Source of the DNA: Adiantum capillus-veneris
Lineage: Eukaryota; Streptophyta; Polypodiopsida; Polypodiales; Pteridaceae
DNA: 64,000 nt
NCBI GenBank assembly: GCA_014529385.2
Contig: CM043947.1
Span: 123,834,891 to 123,898,890, forward strand
Direction of reading: 5' to 3'
The notes beneath the pieces are model-generated. The model was not told where the DNA came from and did not search any database. It saw only the letters and a program-made list of their open reading frames with translations. A program made the translations under genes and the position numbers. This document shows positions 23,091-32,547 of this stretch, one piece after another (position 1 is the stretch's first letter; every line of letters begins with the position of its first letter).

Positions 23091-23894
23091 ATATATCTCT
23101 GATTTCATCTCCTTCTCTAACCAAACCTATCTCTTTCACTCTAGAAATTCATTCTCTCTACAAATTCTAGGTGCTTCTTCCTACAGGTATACCGCAATAT
23201 CCTTATTGCCTACGGGCAAGAATAGGGCTTGGGAGGGAAACTTATCATCTCTTTACTTCTCTCATGTCTACATTTCTCACATACTATCCTAGATTAATAA
23301 TCCAAATGATGTGAATTGCTATCATTTCCACTCTATGCGATCTATTAGAATTAACGTATGCATTAGCCGTAAAATACACTTTCAACAACGTATAGTGTTT
23401 CTCTTTGGCCTAGAAAGGCTCAATGCAATACTTCTTTCACCGGATCCTATCATACTACCCCTTATAGACTATAACTTTTCTTTTGACGTAAGTGTAGTTA
23501 TCTTGCTATGAACCAAGAGGATTTGTTATATATATATATTATGGTAAACACAAAATTACAATTCCAAAGAACAATTCGTAACCTATTTGGTCAGCAAAGA
23601 TTGAATGCCATTAACTCATCTATTAACCCTTTCATATTATCTATGATACGAAATGACCATAGCCTTGATGTTTTCATCATTTTGTTGTTTTGATATTATT
23701 TTTTGTGTCCTTTCTTTGTGTGTGTCAGGGTAAGAGAGAAAGAGTGAATCTTCTTTGATTATACTTCCTTCCAAACACTAGACCTTATGGCATCTATGCT
23801 TTAACTCCTTCATATAGTTTTTGGAGTTTGGTCACAAAATCTCACAACCAAAATCCCGGTGCTTTCCTAGCAAGATTGTAAATTCTTTGACAAC
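23091..23894. other. Spacer between the two segmental copies, no gene seen
   Basis: AT-rich sequence with short unrelated frames. No RNA gene, repeat unit or coding motif recognised. Confidence 0.5.
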
Positions 23895-25279
23895 GCTATC
23901 ATCAATTCATTTGGCCTTGTAAAATTTTTTCCTATGCAAGGATTTCCTCTCACAGCTCAAACCCCTCTCGACTCTCATGCCATTGTAGCACAAGCCCCAA
24001 GTTCTTCCATCGCATTATGCATCAAAGCACTCAAGGCACCAAGCATGCAAGGCATTGAAGCATGAGAGTTGAAGCCTTCTTGGATTCAAGTTTTGGTAGA
24101 GCTACAATGTATGCAACATTTGAGTCATCAAAACTCTTACAAGAAAGTGCATGCATTTAGGCCAAAATCTTCATACATGTACCCAGATGTGATTCCATGA
24201 TGTATATGCACCTAACACGGAGCACATGTGCACCCCATACGTGCACCATCAATGGAATCCTCTAGATTCCCAAAGAAAGAAGAACAAAGCATAGAAGATG
24301 AGGCCCTAATGATGTTCCAAAAGGAAATGATAACCTGCATTGTAAGTGTTTAGACATTGTCCCAAACCATAAAGTTCATTTGGAGGTAAGACCTGCACTA
24401 TTTTTGCCTCAAATTCGATCTTATGAGCCCCATTCGACGTAACCTATGCGAGACTCCTTGGTCAAAATCCATGCATTTTTTGTAAAATTCAGCTTATTGG
24501 GGTAAGCCTTAGCTCACACTCACAGTGAGAACACTCCCTAAAAGCCAAGCATCCACCATTTAAGTGCATAGTCACATTTTTCCCATGGAGCCTACAAACC
24601 ATCGCACATGCTACGCACTAGATGTCCACATGGCTTGGTAGCTCACACTACCCTTGCCATTTTCACTTGTGGTGCATATCCATTCATCCATTGATTGCAC
24701 TTCTCTACCAAAGCTTGTAAACCCTCTCTCCAATTCCAATTAATCAAGCAAGCTATTTCCATTCTTCATTGTGTATTGATCTCATTCTCTAGTCTACTCC
24801 TAATTATCCTTAGGTGCAATAATGAATGCCACAATGTTGTATCCACCATAGCCCAATACCTACTCCTCTCTACCTATATATAAAGAGTGTGGAAAGATAG
24901 ATAGTTAGTGATTAAAGCTTAGGTTTCTTTCTTCTCTACCTAAGAAGAGATGCACTCCTCTAATCTATAAAAGGTTGTCTTTATTCATTGCAATAGGGTA
25001 AGTGAGAGTGGTTATTATCTCGATTGGCATACTTGTTTATAGGGTTTGAGGGACACCATCGGGAACTATGGTCCTAATAATAAAGTCTGTTTTAGAACTG
25101 CCTACGGATTGACCGTTATTGAGCTATTAGAAAGATGGATAGTAATTGATGCCAACTTAGCATTGTCAAACCCTTAATCCATTTTGCAAACTCCACTTGT
25201 TGGTGAAGGTATTGCCAAAAAAGAAACAATCCCCAAGATATTCTCATAAATATTGCGTTGCTACTCAAAATGAGGGAAA

Positions 25280-25343
<64 letters not shown>

Positions 25344-25589
25344 CAGCTTAGGAAAAATGTGTCACGGTTTTTTAATTTCAAAATTGCAGATCGAGTGCAA
25401 GCGGAAAAGGATAAATTTTACCCCAAAATAGAGGAAAATAGTGTAAAAACCCGAAAAATAAACCTAACTTTGTCAAACTTCCTCTTGGCAAATTGAAGGA
25501 AAGGAATTTTTTATGTTTGGAAAAATGATTTTTCCCAAACACTAGAGAGAGAGAAAGAGAGAGATTCCAGGAGTGCACGTCAATTATAA
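23895..25589 (+). repeat. Segmental duplication, copy B, left part
   Basis: Pairs with 21541-22838 of copy A except for the extra 24422-24885. It stops at A25589, exactly where the Helitron begins; the remainder of the copy resumes at T28945. Confidence 0.85.
24422..24885. mobile_element. LTR-like insertion (possible solo LTR) in copy B
   Basis: About 460 bp absent from copy A. Its right part, with CTCCAATTCCAATTAATCAA (24732 on), matches the LTR end at 20100-20232 and the inverted one at 61855-61985. It therefore looks like a solo LTR of that family. Exact ends and a TSD are unclear because the junctions (TTATGAG at left, CCTATATATAAAG at right) differ slightly from copy A. Confidence 0.55.
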
Positions 25590-25600
25590 CTAGTATGTGA

Positions 25601-25617
25601 CCCGCGCGTTGTCGCGG
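25601..25617 (-). other. Helitron 3' terminal hairpin
   Basis: CCGCG and CGCGG arms flank a short loop, eight bases inside the CTAG terminus. This is the usual termination signal of Helitron rolling-circle transposition. Confidence 0.8.
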
Positions 25618-25982
25618 CTACATGTGCGTCAATTGAAGCAATGTTCTCCTTCCCTTCACAGGGAGGGCAAATGTGGGCAAATTCCTATGATTCTCCTGTG
25701 AGATTTTATAGCTCTTTAATACACTTGTGCATCGACCACCACTATAAGTACTTTCTAGATAACAATGTATGATAACACACAAGGTCTAAGTGCCCTACAC
25801 ATTCACATCAACCACGCACAAATCTATATTTTGGATTAACACTATGTCTACCTTTTCGAGTGTAAGATCGAACAACTAATTAGGTGTAGTTACTCCACAT
25901 TCTTGTGGATTGACCAAGGACAAATCTCCTTCTAGTTGGTCATGCCAAGCTCCAACATACTCCTCCTAATCATGGAAAGTTT

Positions 25983-26003
25983 GTCCCCCCCCCCCCCCCC
26001 CCT
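25983..26003. repeat. Poly-C run inside the Helitron
   Basis: About 20 consecutive C residues. Length is error-prone in sequencing. Confidence 0.9.
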
Positions 26004-27306
26004 CTTACTCTCTATCTATGTGTATGTGTGTTAAGTTCAAAGGTCAATTTGAGGTCTCTTGGGAATGAATTAAGTAATGAGCTCCCTTCGCATGATGTCT
26101 TCTCTTAACATCCTATTTTGCTCTCTAAGGAGGCAACGAATTTGCGATTATGCTAGAGACGTCCCCCTCACACAATTGATATGGGACCTTGGTGAGTGGT
26201 AGTGGCCCTCTAAATGGACTAATAGAGAGCTTATATCCTTCTTTTGATATAGTGTTTGCATTGAATGATGAATTCTTTAAATCCATTAGCATCCCCTCTC
26301 ACCATCCTTACCAATCAAGGCATTGGTCATGATAACAACTCTCCTATGCTTCTCTCGTGTAGTTTTGGTCTTGCATTTGGGGCATCATAGTCAACTATGT
26401 CATCAACTGCTATTTGTTGGCACTTAGGATGCATGTACCAACCATGACCCAACATGCCAACATTACACCACATAGTAGTAGAAGAAAATTTGCCAATGGT
26501 ATGCACAACTGATTTGGTGATCAGTGTGTTGTTTGCTTCTCAAAGGAAATATTCATGATCGGTGTGTGACCTGGGGGTGATTCCATGGCTATAGCAACTT
26601 TGTCTCTATATGTAAGTAAATTTCAAAATTTAAAGGTTGGATTGCACTCAATCTAGCTAGCATGTACACTTGCATCTACCAAGACACATGGCATGGATGT
26701 TGAGGTCTCTTGCAATTGACCATAATATAAGGCGCATATTGTCTGTTTGTGTACATTTGGGCACCATTGGCACCTTAAAATGGGAGGACAATGAAAGAAA
26801 AAAAGTTCACTCAATCGTTTCTCTTTGTAAGAGTTTTGGGCATCATGCTAAAAGAAAGGGTGTGCTGCAAAATACACACACACATGCATGTTCTTCTTTG
26901 AGAGAGCATATTGTATCCAATCCTTCAAATGCTTGCCCTTACCCATATTTTATTTCATAGCAGCTATACCCATATTTTATATCATAGTAGCCATTTGGCT
27001 TAGCTCCCACTCCCTTAAATGTGAGACAAAGAATTGAGGCACAACATGGAGGAGAGTCTATTTTTTGTACGCAAATTATATCCCTTTACAATTTGAGAGT
27101 ACGATCATCATACCCTACATGAGTGCTCAGCTTTTGATCACATCAAACTTGCTTTACCTATATTTTAGCCCATACCATGTCCTACATACCTTTCTCTCCT
27201 AGCCACCTCATGGATTCAACTTGTCATTGGCCACCCTTATATCCATAGTCTTCAAGCATGTTACATGTTGTACTCGGTCACATTGGTCAATCTGACTTTT
27301 AAGGAT

Positions 27307-27308
<2 letters not shown>

Positions 27309-27360
<52 letters not shown>

Positions 27361-27513
27361 ACCTTTGAGGTCACTGTGATTGTTTCTATGATATTAAAAG
27401 TTATGTCCCCCTCTCCTTGTATAAGTATGTGAGCATGCAAGCCCTTGAGTTCAAGAATCAACGTTCATCGGCTAAAACTTTTAGGTCTCCTGTGATCTTC
27501 TTCTTCTTCTTCT

Positions 27514-27557
<44 letters not shown>

Positions 27558-27560
27558 CTG
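27309..27560. repeat. CT microsatellites around a SINE-like relic
   Basis: CT run at 27309-27356, a tRNA-like relic with a B-box-like GAGTTCAAGAATC near 27448, then a CTT/CT run at 27495-27555. The order (tRNA-like body, TAGGTCTC tail, CTT/CT run) parallels the units at 19017-19525. Confidence 0.65.
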
Positions 27561-28014
27561 CAGGTCTTCTCACTCTACCTATCTAATTGTGATAGTTAAG
27601 AGCCTCAAAACGGGCATAGCCTTTTACATGGTTGACTTTTTAGGTCCTCTCGGTTAGCAGGAACTTGCTCAAGATCTGTCTCATCACTCAGACAAATCAA
27701 GCATTTATCTTTGAAGCCACCAGTTTTCTTGACTTGCAAACAAAACTGGAAGGATATTTATCCGTTGAAAGTGACCAGGCTCTAAATGTAAGCAAAATGA
27801 CATTGAGGTAGTCATGTAATGGGGGCACATGCATGGTGGTAGCCCTACAAAAAGAGATCGCAATCATCATTTTTAAGACGAGGCAAAGGGCCCACATTAG
27901 GTCTGCAGCACCAAGGAGGATCCAAATGAGCAAAGGATTTCTAACTCCAAGACCAAGGCCAATACTCTCGATCGGCAATGTTTATCCTCCAATGCAATCA
28001 CATCAGTATTCTGG

Positions 28015-28225
28015 AAAGATCATTTTTTTAAACATAAAAATTTGTTTCCCTTTAATTTTCCAAGAGGAAATTTAGAAAATTAGGTTTATTTTGTAGATTT
28101 TTACACTATTTTTCTCTATTTTGGGGTGGAATTTCTCCTTTTTCCCTTGCCCTCAACCAACATTTTTTGAAATTGAAAATGACATGATATTAAGCTAAGA
28201 CACATTTTTCCCAAACACTGAATCT
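28015..28225 (-). repeat. Inverted copy of the 22620-22800 segment inside the Helitron
   Basis: The reverse complement shares GTGTAAAAATC, AAATAAACCTAA and CTTGGAAAATT-type words in order with 22620-22800 and 25345-25530. It is thus a third member of this dispersed repeat, carried by the Helitron. Confidence 0.75.
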
Positions 28226-28284
28226 AAAAACCCACCCTGCATGACCGTTGCGGTGAGCAGTGTAGCAACCAGTAGGCAATCGAG

Positions 28285-28415
28285 TTTTTTTTTTTTTTTT
28301 TTGGGGGGGGGGGGCATGCTCCGTCAAGCACCAAGGCTAATCAATGGATCTCTCTCTCTCTCTTTTAAACAGAAATAGACACACACACTCCTCACCAGGA
28401 TTGAATGGGATTGGC

Positions 28416-28470
<55 letters not shown>

Positions 28471-28480
28471 CACACACACA
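28285..28480. repeat. Poly-T/poly-G run and CT/CA microsatellites
   Basis: T run followed by a G run (about 28287-28313), CT at 28349-28363, and a longer CT run with CA tail (28420-28482). Confidence 0.9.
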
Positions 28481-28944
28481 CACGTTCGAGACGGATCAAC
28501 TTATCGACGCGTAGCACAGCTCGTTGTTCGTTATTTTCTCAAGCTACTAAATAGAGCCACCTTTTACGAAAACAAAAGTAATCACCCTTCAAAATTGAAT
28601 GCCGGAGTGAAACTCCATTGCTAAAGAGTTTAAATAATACAAATATATATATAGTACTAAGCATTGTGACTTTTGATAGAAATGAGAAGTCAAAATTAAG
28701 TCTTTTCATTCTCCCATCAGAGTACTTGCTACTAACCCGTTACCCTTCACTTTGCTAATTACCCTTCAAATACTTGCTACTAACCCCTAACCTTTCACTT
28801 TGCTGCTTACCTTTCAAATACTTACCCTTCACTTTTACATTTCAAACCAAATGTTTCTTGAGGTTCTTGAAACTAAGGAGAGAGTGATACATGGATGCCC
28901 TCTCCTTCCTTCAAATTTTTAAGCTCAATTATATACAGTATAGA

Positions 28945-28998
28945 TTTTGTTCCACAAAAAAGTGACCCACGGAACCTTGGAGGAATCATCACACAACT

Positions 28999-29046
<48 letters not shown>

Positions 29047-29112
29047 TTGGAAGAATCACCTACACAGTTATGCAGTGAGTGAGTGAGAGAGAGAACCTTG
29101 GAAATATCATCC
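28945..29112 (+). repeat. Segmental duplication, copy B, right part (after the Helitron)
   Basis: Resumes the copy A pattern at TTCCACAAAAAAG, then CCTTGG(A)GGAATCATCAC, a GA run and the second CCTTGGAAGAATCACC, ending near AACCTTGGAAATATCATC. It ends about 60 bp upstream of the kiwellin TATA box. Confidence 0.85.
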
Positions 29113-29170
29113 GGATTCTTTTGTACCCTTATTGTATCGTAAGATTCATACGATGTGTCACACGGCGAGT

Positions 29171-29176
29171 TATAAA
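29171..29176 (+). promoter_or_regulatory. TATA box of the kiwellin gene
   Basis: TATAAA, 93 bp upstream of the chosen ATG, with the sequence between it and the duplicated repeat unique in this window. A start of transcription near 29200 would put the GA run in the 5' leader. Confidence 0.55.
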
Positions 29177-29204
29177 GTTAGAACTGCGGACGCGGGAAGG
29201 GAGG

Positions 29205-29210
<6 letters not shown>

Positions 29211-29247
<37 letters not shown>
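29211..29247 (+). repeat. (GA)n run in the kiwellin 5' leader
   Basis: 37 bp of GA ending 16 bp before the ATG. GA/CT runs in plant promoters and leaders can bind GAGA-binding (BPC) proteins; a role here is inference. Confidence 0.85.
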
Positions 29248-29251
<4 letters not shown>

Positions 29252-29263
29252 ATCCTTTATATC

Positions 29264-29791
29264 ATGGGCGCAATCGCGATGCTGGGTACATTGATTATGG
29301 TGGTGGCACTGCTGCAAGCTGCATGTGTGCCCGTGATGGGTGAGAAGACGTGCCACGCAAATTCAGAGAATTCGGGCGACTGCTGCAACACGAATAGCTG
29401 CCACAAGACCGACTACTCGCCACCAGTGACGAGAAAGACGGCGGCCATCCTGACCATGAACAACTTCTCACCGGGCGAGGACGGCGGAGCTCTGTCAGAA
29501 TGCGACGGAAAGTTTCACAAAGATACAGAGAGAGTGGCGGCGCTGTCGACGGGGTGGTACAATCAGGGCAGCCGATGCGGGAAGACTATCCACATCCATG
29601 GCAATGGCCGGAGCACCACGGCCAAGGTGGTGGACGAGTGCGACTCGCGAAAGGGGTGCGACTCCGACCACGCCGGCCAGCCTCCCTGCCCCAACAATAT
29701 CGTCGACGTCTCCGATGCCGTGTGGAAGGCCCTCGAAGTCTCCAAAAACGATGACAGCTACGGCTTTATGGACGTCACTTGGCACGATTGA
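29264..29791 (+). CDS. Kiwellin-family (ripening-related) secreted protein
   Basis: A 175-residue single-exon protein, intact. The start at 29264 was chosen because it opens a signal peptide (residues 1 to about 26, MGAIAMLGTLIMVVALLQAA); upstream codons in frame encode only Arg-Glu repeats from the GA run. The mature part has SPPVTRKTAAILTMNNF, then DGG (73-75), ALSTGWY, KVVDECDSRKGCDSDH (121-136), PPCPNNIVD and VWKALEV, the double-psi beta-barrel signature of kiwellins. Cysteines outside the signal are at 30, 40, 41, 46, 80, 105, 126, 132 and 142. The Cys-rich N-terminal (kissper-like) part is shorter than in typical 190-215 residue kiwellins. Known kiwellins are apoplastic defence proteins; one maize member inhibits a fungal chorismate mutase. 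A function here is inferred from family only. GC-rich codons contrast with the AT-rich surroundings. It is the only likely working host gene in the window. Confidence 0.92.
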   Translation: MGAIAMLGTLIMVVALLQAACVPVMGEKTCHANSENSGDCCNTNSCHKTDYSPPVTRKTAAILTMNNFSPGEDGGALSECDGKFHKDTERVAALSTGWYNQGSRCGKTIHIHGNGRSTTAKVVDECDSRKGCDSDHAGQPPCPNNIVDVSDAVWKALEVSKNDDSYGFMDVTWHD

Positions 29792-29872
29792 TCAAATGCA
29801 ATTGTTTTCCAATTAATTGCATAATTTTGGATGGAAGAAAATTTCTCATCCTAATTCACTTAACAAGCCTTC

Positions 29873-29878
29873 AATAAA
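29873..29878 (+). terminator. Poly(A) signal of the kiwellin gene
   Basis: AATAAA, 82 bp after the stop codon. Confidence 0.6.
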
Positions 29879-30070
29879 ATTAGAGCAGCGAATTCGTTGA
29901 AAGAGTTTATGCTCTTCCCACATCAATATGATAACTCGATTTTATTGCCGTAAACTCAACTATGGGTTACATTGCGAAAGCAATACATTTATTGTCACAT
30001 TTATGTAATGATTTTGCTCAGCTTTAATTTTTATAGCACATTATTAAACCCCACCCCTCCCCTAGAAGTG

Positions 30071-30168
30071 TTATGGAAGAAAAGCGCACCTCGGATTTTC
30101 ACTCTCATTATGCATTGAGGGATTATTGGTCTCCCTAATCTCAAATCTCTCCAAAGTTGTTGGAACAT
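30071..30168 (+). repeat. 98 bp repeat, paired with 39948-40051
   Basis: TTATGGAAGAAAAGC followed by TTTTCACTCTCATTATGCAT and ending at GTTGTTGGAACAT; the second copy at 39948-40051 has a 6 bp insertion and few changes. The Copia element lies between the pair but its own ends are separate. Confidence 0.85.
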
Positions 30169-30224
30169 CCACGACACTAAGTGACATAGAGAGCGGGTAA
30201 GGGGATCGACGACGAAGAAGTGTG

Positions 30225-30354
30225 GCGGGCATCTCAAGGTAGGTGGGAGCGCCCAAAAAGTGAGGGCACCGGTGAGGAGCTTGGAATGGAACCCACGACC
30301 TCGCGCGCCAATGCTTTTCGAAGCATGAACTAGCCACTATACCCGCCCGCGCAC
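30225..30354 (-). repeat. tRNA-derived SINE-like relic
   Basis: On the minus strand from about 30353: GGGTATAGTGGCTAGTTCAT (A-box-like), then CTTCGAAAAGCATTGGCGCG, then GGTCGTGGGTTCCATTCC (30300-30283; B-box-like). Spacing between the boxes is tRNA-like, but stems do not close into a good tRNA and the sequence runs on into a non-tRNA body. A tRNA pseudogene is the alternative. Confidence 0.5.
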
Positions 30355-30360
30355 GTTTGA

Positions 30361-31706
30361 AAGCATAGCCATTGTACCTAATGTTATAAATGAAAAACCT
30401 AGACTGCCCTAGGACTAGACCCGGACGGGGCTCCCGACCGGGTTTAGTTCTTGGCCGGGTTTAGTCTTAACAAAGCATCTACGATATAGATCACCTCGAC
30501 GACTGCGCGTGAATTTCCCATCCATTGATCCCCTCGTCAATGACATGTGTTATATAGTCCTGAGTTTGGAACATGTACAAAAAGGCAACTCTTAACTCAT
30601 GTGATCATGAAAAGATGAATTGACTTGTAGTACAGGGTCAGGCCTCACTTATATGAACTTCTACTTAAAGTCTAGAACAAGAGAAACCTCCATTGGAGGT
30701 ACTTTTAGAATGTGCACATTAGTTAATGAGGGTGTTAAACGTGTATCAAGATGTGTGCTCCTAGTTTAAAGGCCCTCTAAAAGTGTTACTATCTAGTCTA
30801 TGTGAAGGCTAGTTGGAAGAAAAGGTCTTGTTTTGGAAAAAATTAGGGCTAAGGTTCGAAACGATTGTTCACAAGACTTGGAATCAAAAACTCATATATG
30901 AGGATGGGTATGAACAGAAATTTGTCAAAGTACATGGTAGGCCTTCTTAGATAACGTTTTGGTACTTGCCAAGGTGATCATCAATGCATAGGGTAAGGAT
31001 GGACTCATCTACAAGTCTATTTCAAAAAATGATAGACAAGATATATATATGGGTTCAACATAGGGGCTTGTTTACTTCATACAACTACATATCAGAAACT
31101 ACTTTTACACTTTTGGGCTCAATCTAACACAAGCACTACTAGGCTAGTATAACAATCAAGATATGGTTGAGAATGGTTCCATTATGCATTCATGTGAAGA
31201 ACACTATCGGAATATAGTACACCTCGCAAACACGCTAGAGGACTCACACATTCTTATTCCATATACAGAACCCTCTAGGAGAGGCACAAGGGGGCGGGAT
31301 ACAGATTATTCAACAACCTTGTTATAAAAAAAATAAAAATATGGAGGAATAAAATGGAAAGAGACACTAGCAATGGTAGTTTAGCGTCATGCAATGATAT
31401 AAGAATTGTGAATGTACACAACTTCTTGCAGACTGCCTATTATTGCAAACAAAGCACAAAGTAGCATTAAGCTGCAATCGTAACTTTTCGTGAGTGTCAA
31501 CATCCAAGACCATAACCTCCATGAGAGAGAAGGTAAATGGAGGTTCCCATATTGTGTAGACCTTGACTTTAGAGATGTTACAGATGGGAGCACGATGTGC
31601 TAATTAAAACAACATGCTACAAGCAACATATTTATGGAACTACATACCTAGCAAATCGCATATAGACCATATTCAAGCTATACACAATGTGAGCTATAGA
31701 GAGTTG
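30361..31706. other. 1.35 kb with no gene seen
   Basis: Contains a short GC-rich imperfect repeat around CCCGGACGGGGCTCCCGACC (30419-30438) and otherwise unremarkable AT-rich DNA. No coding or RNA signal recognised. Confidence 0.5.
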
Positions 31707-32487
31707 TGTTAGAAAATAAGACGTAGCTAAATAGATAATTGAGTAGATTACTTAATGGAGAGAGACAGATTTATATACACGAGATTATAGAGTAGAGAGA
31801 GAGAGAGAGAGAGAGTACACACGATATACGTGGTTCACCCAATGTGGGCTACGTCCACGGGAAAGCAGCCACTCAATGGCTTTAGTACTTCAAAACAAGA
31901 AGTAGTTTACAAAGGGATTATACCCTTAATGGAGCTCCCGCCTTGCTTCACTCTCACCACCTCACACTCACCTTGTTGCATCAACTTCACACTATGAAAT
32001 GTGTGTAGAAATGGCCTCCTTTTATAGGCCAAAAGGGCTGCCCTCTCGTATGAGAGACAGCCATGTATAGCCGCCCTTGTGTGAATAAGTCCAAATTGGA
32101 CCCTCCAATCCGCCCATGTGTGGCCGCCCTCGAGAAGACAAGTCCGCTTTTGAATTCGACCACCGGCCATTGAATTCGGCCACCGGCCACTGGCCTTTGA
32201 CTTCCGACCACCGGCCATCGGCCATTGACTACCGGCCACCGGCCAACATACCGGTTGTTTTCCGACCACTTTCCGGTTGTCGTCCGGCCATAATATTCCG
32301 GCGAAAAAAGAATATTCCGGCGATTAAAAGCCTTTAAAGTTGCCCCTGATTCTTGTCCGTGAAAATTTTGGTTTCCGGTGAGTGATTTTCCTTCACGCAC
32401 GATGGCTTCTCTTCATAATGGGGGCCTTACAAATGAGCGCGTTTACCACAGAAAATTACAAGGGTAAATCAAGCTCCATACTTAACA
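31707..32487 (-). repeat. 3' LTR of the Copia element
   Basis: 781 bp against 686 bp for the other LTR; the difference lies in a zone rich in GGCCACCGGCC-type words (32159-32245), where unit number differs. Outside this zone the LTRs are very similar, suggesting a fairly recent insertion. Confidence 0.95.
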
Positions 32488-32500
32488 ATCTCCCACTTGG
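32488..32500 (-). other. Copia polypurine tract
   Basis: On the minus strand AAGTGGGAGATTG directly precedes the 3' LTR, a common Copia form. Confidence 0.85.
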
Positions 32501-32547
32501 AGACTGATCTCCAAACCAAACCTGTGACTGCTTTCCATTCTGGCTTC

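Larger units (their letters stand above)
25590..28944 (-). mobile_element. Non-autonomous Helitron, 3,355 bp
   Basis: On the minus strand it begins TCTATACTGTATATAA at 28944, close to the classical Helitron 5' end, and ends with a GC-rich hairpin (arms CCGCG and CGCGG, 25601-25617), eight bases, then CTAG (25593-25590). It sits between A25589 and T28945, the AT target expected for Helitrons, with no target duplication. The undisturbed duplicate at 22831-22860 shows the joined site TTATAA/TTTTATTCC. No Rep/helicase coding sequence is visible, so it depended on another element. It carries microsatellites, a C run and an inverted fragment of the neighbouring duplicated family. Confidence 0.88.

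Noticed and set aside
26670-26960. Possible zinc knuckle (CKSFGHHAKRKG) inside the Helitron
   Set aside because: Only two or three of the needed ligands are in place and no Gag context is seen.
29132-29263. Longer start for the kiwellin protein
   Set aside because: The added residues come mostly from the GA run and would bury the signal peptide; the TATA box at 29171 lies inside this extension.
29495-29785. Overlapping long frames on both strands of the kiwellin gene
   Set aside because: Shadows of the GC-rich real gene; no motif.
30225-30354. Functional tRNA gene on the minus strand
   Set aside because: The boxes fit, but no complete cloverleaf or matching acceptor stem could be drawn; kept as a SINE-like relic.
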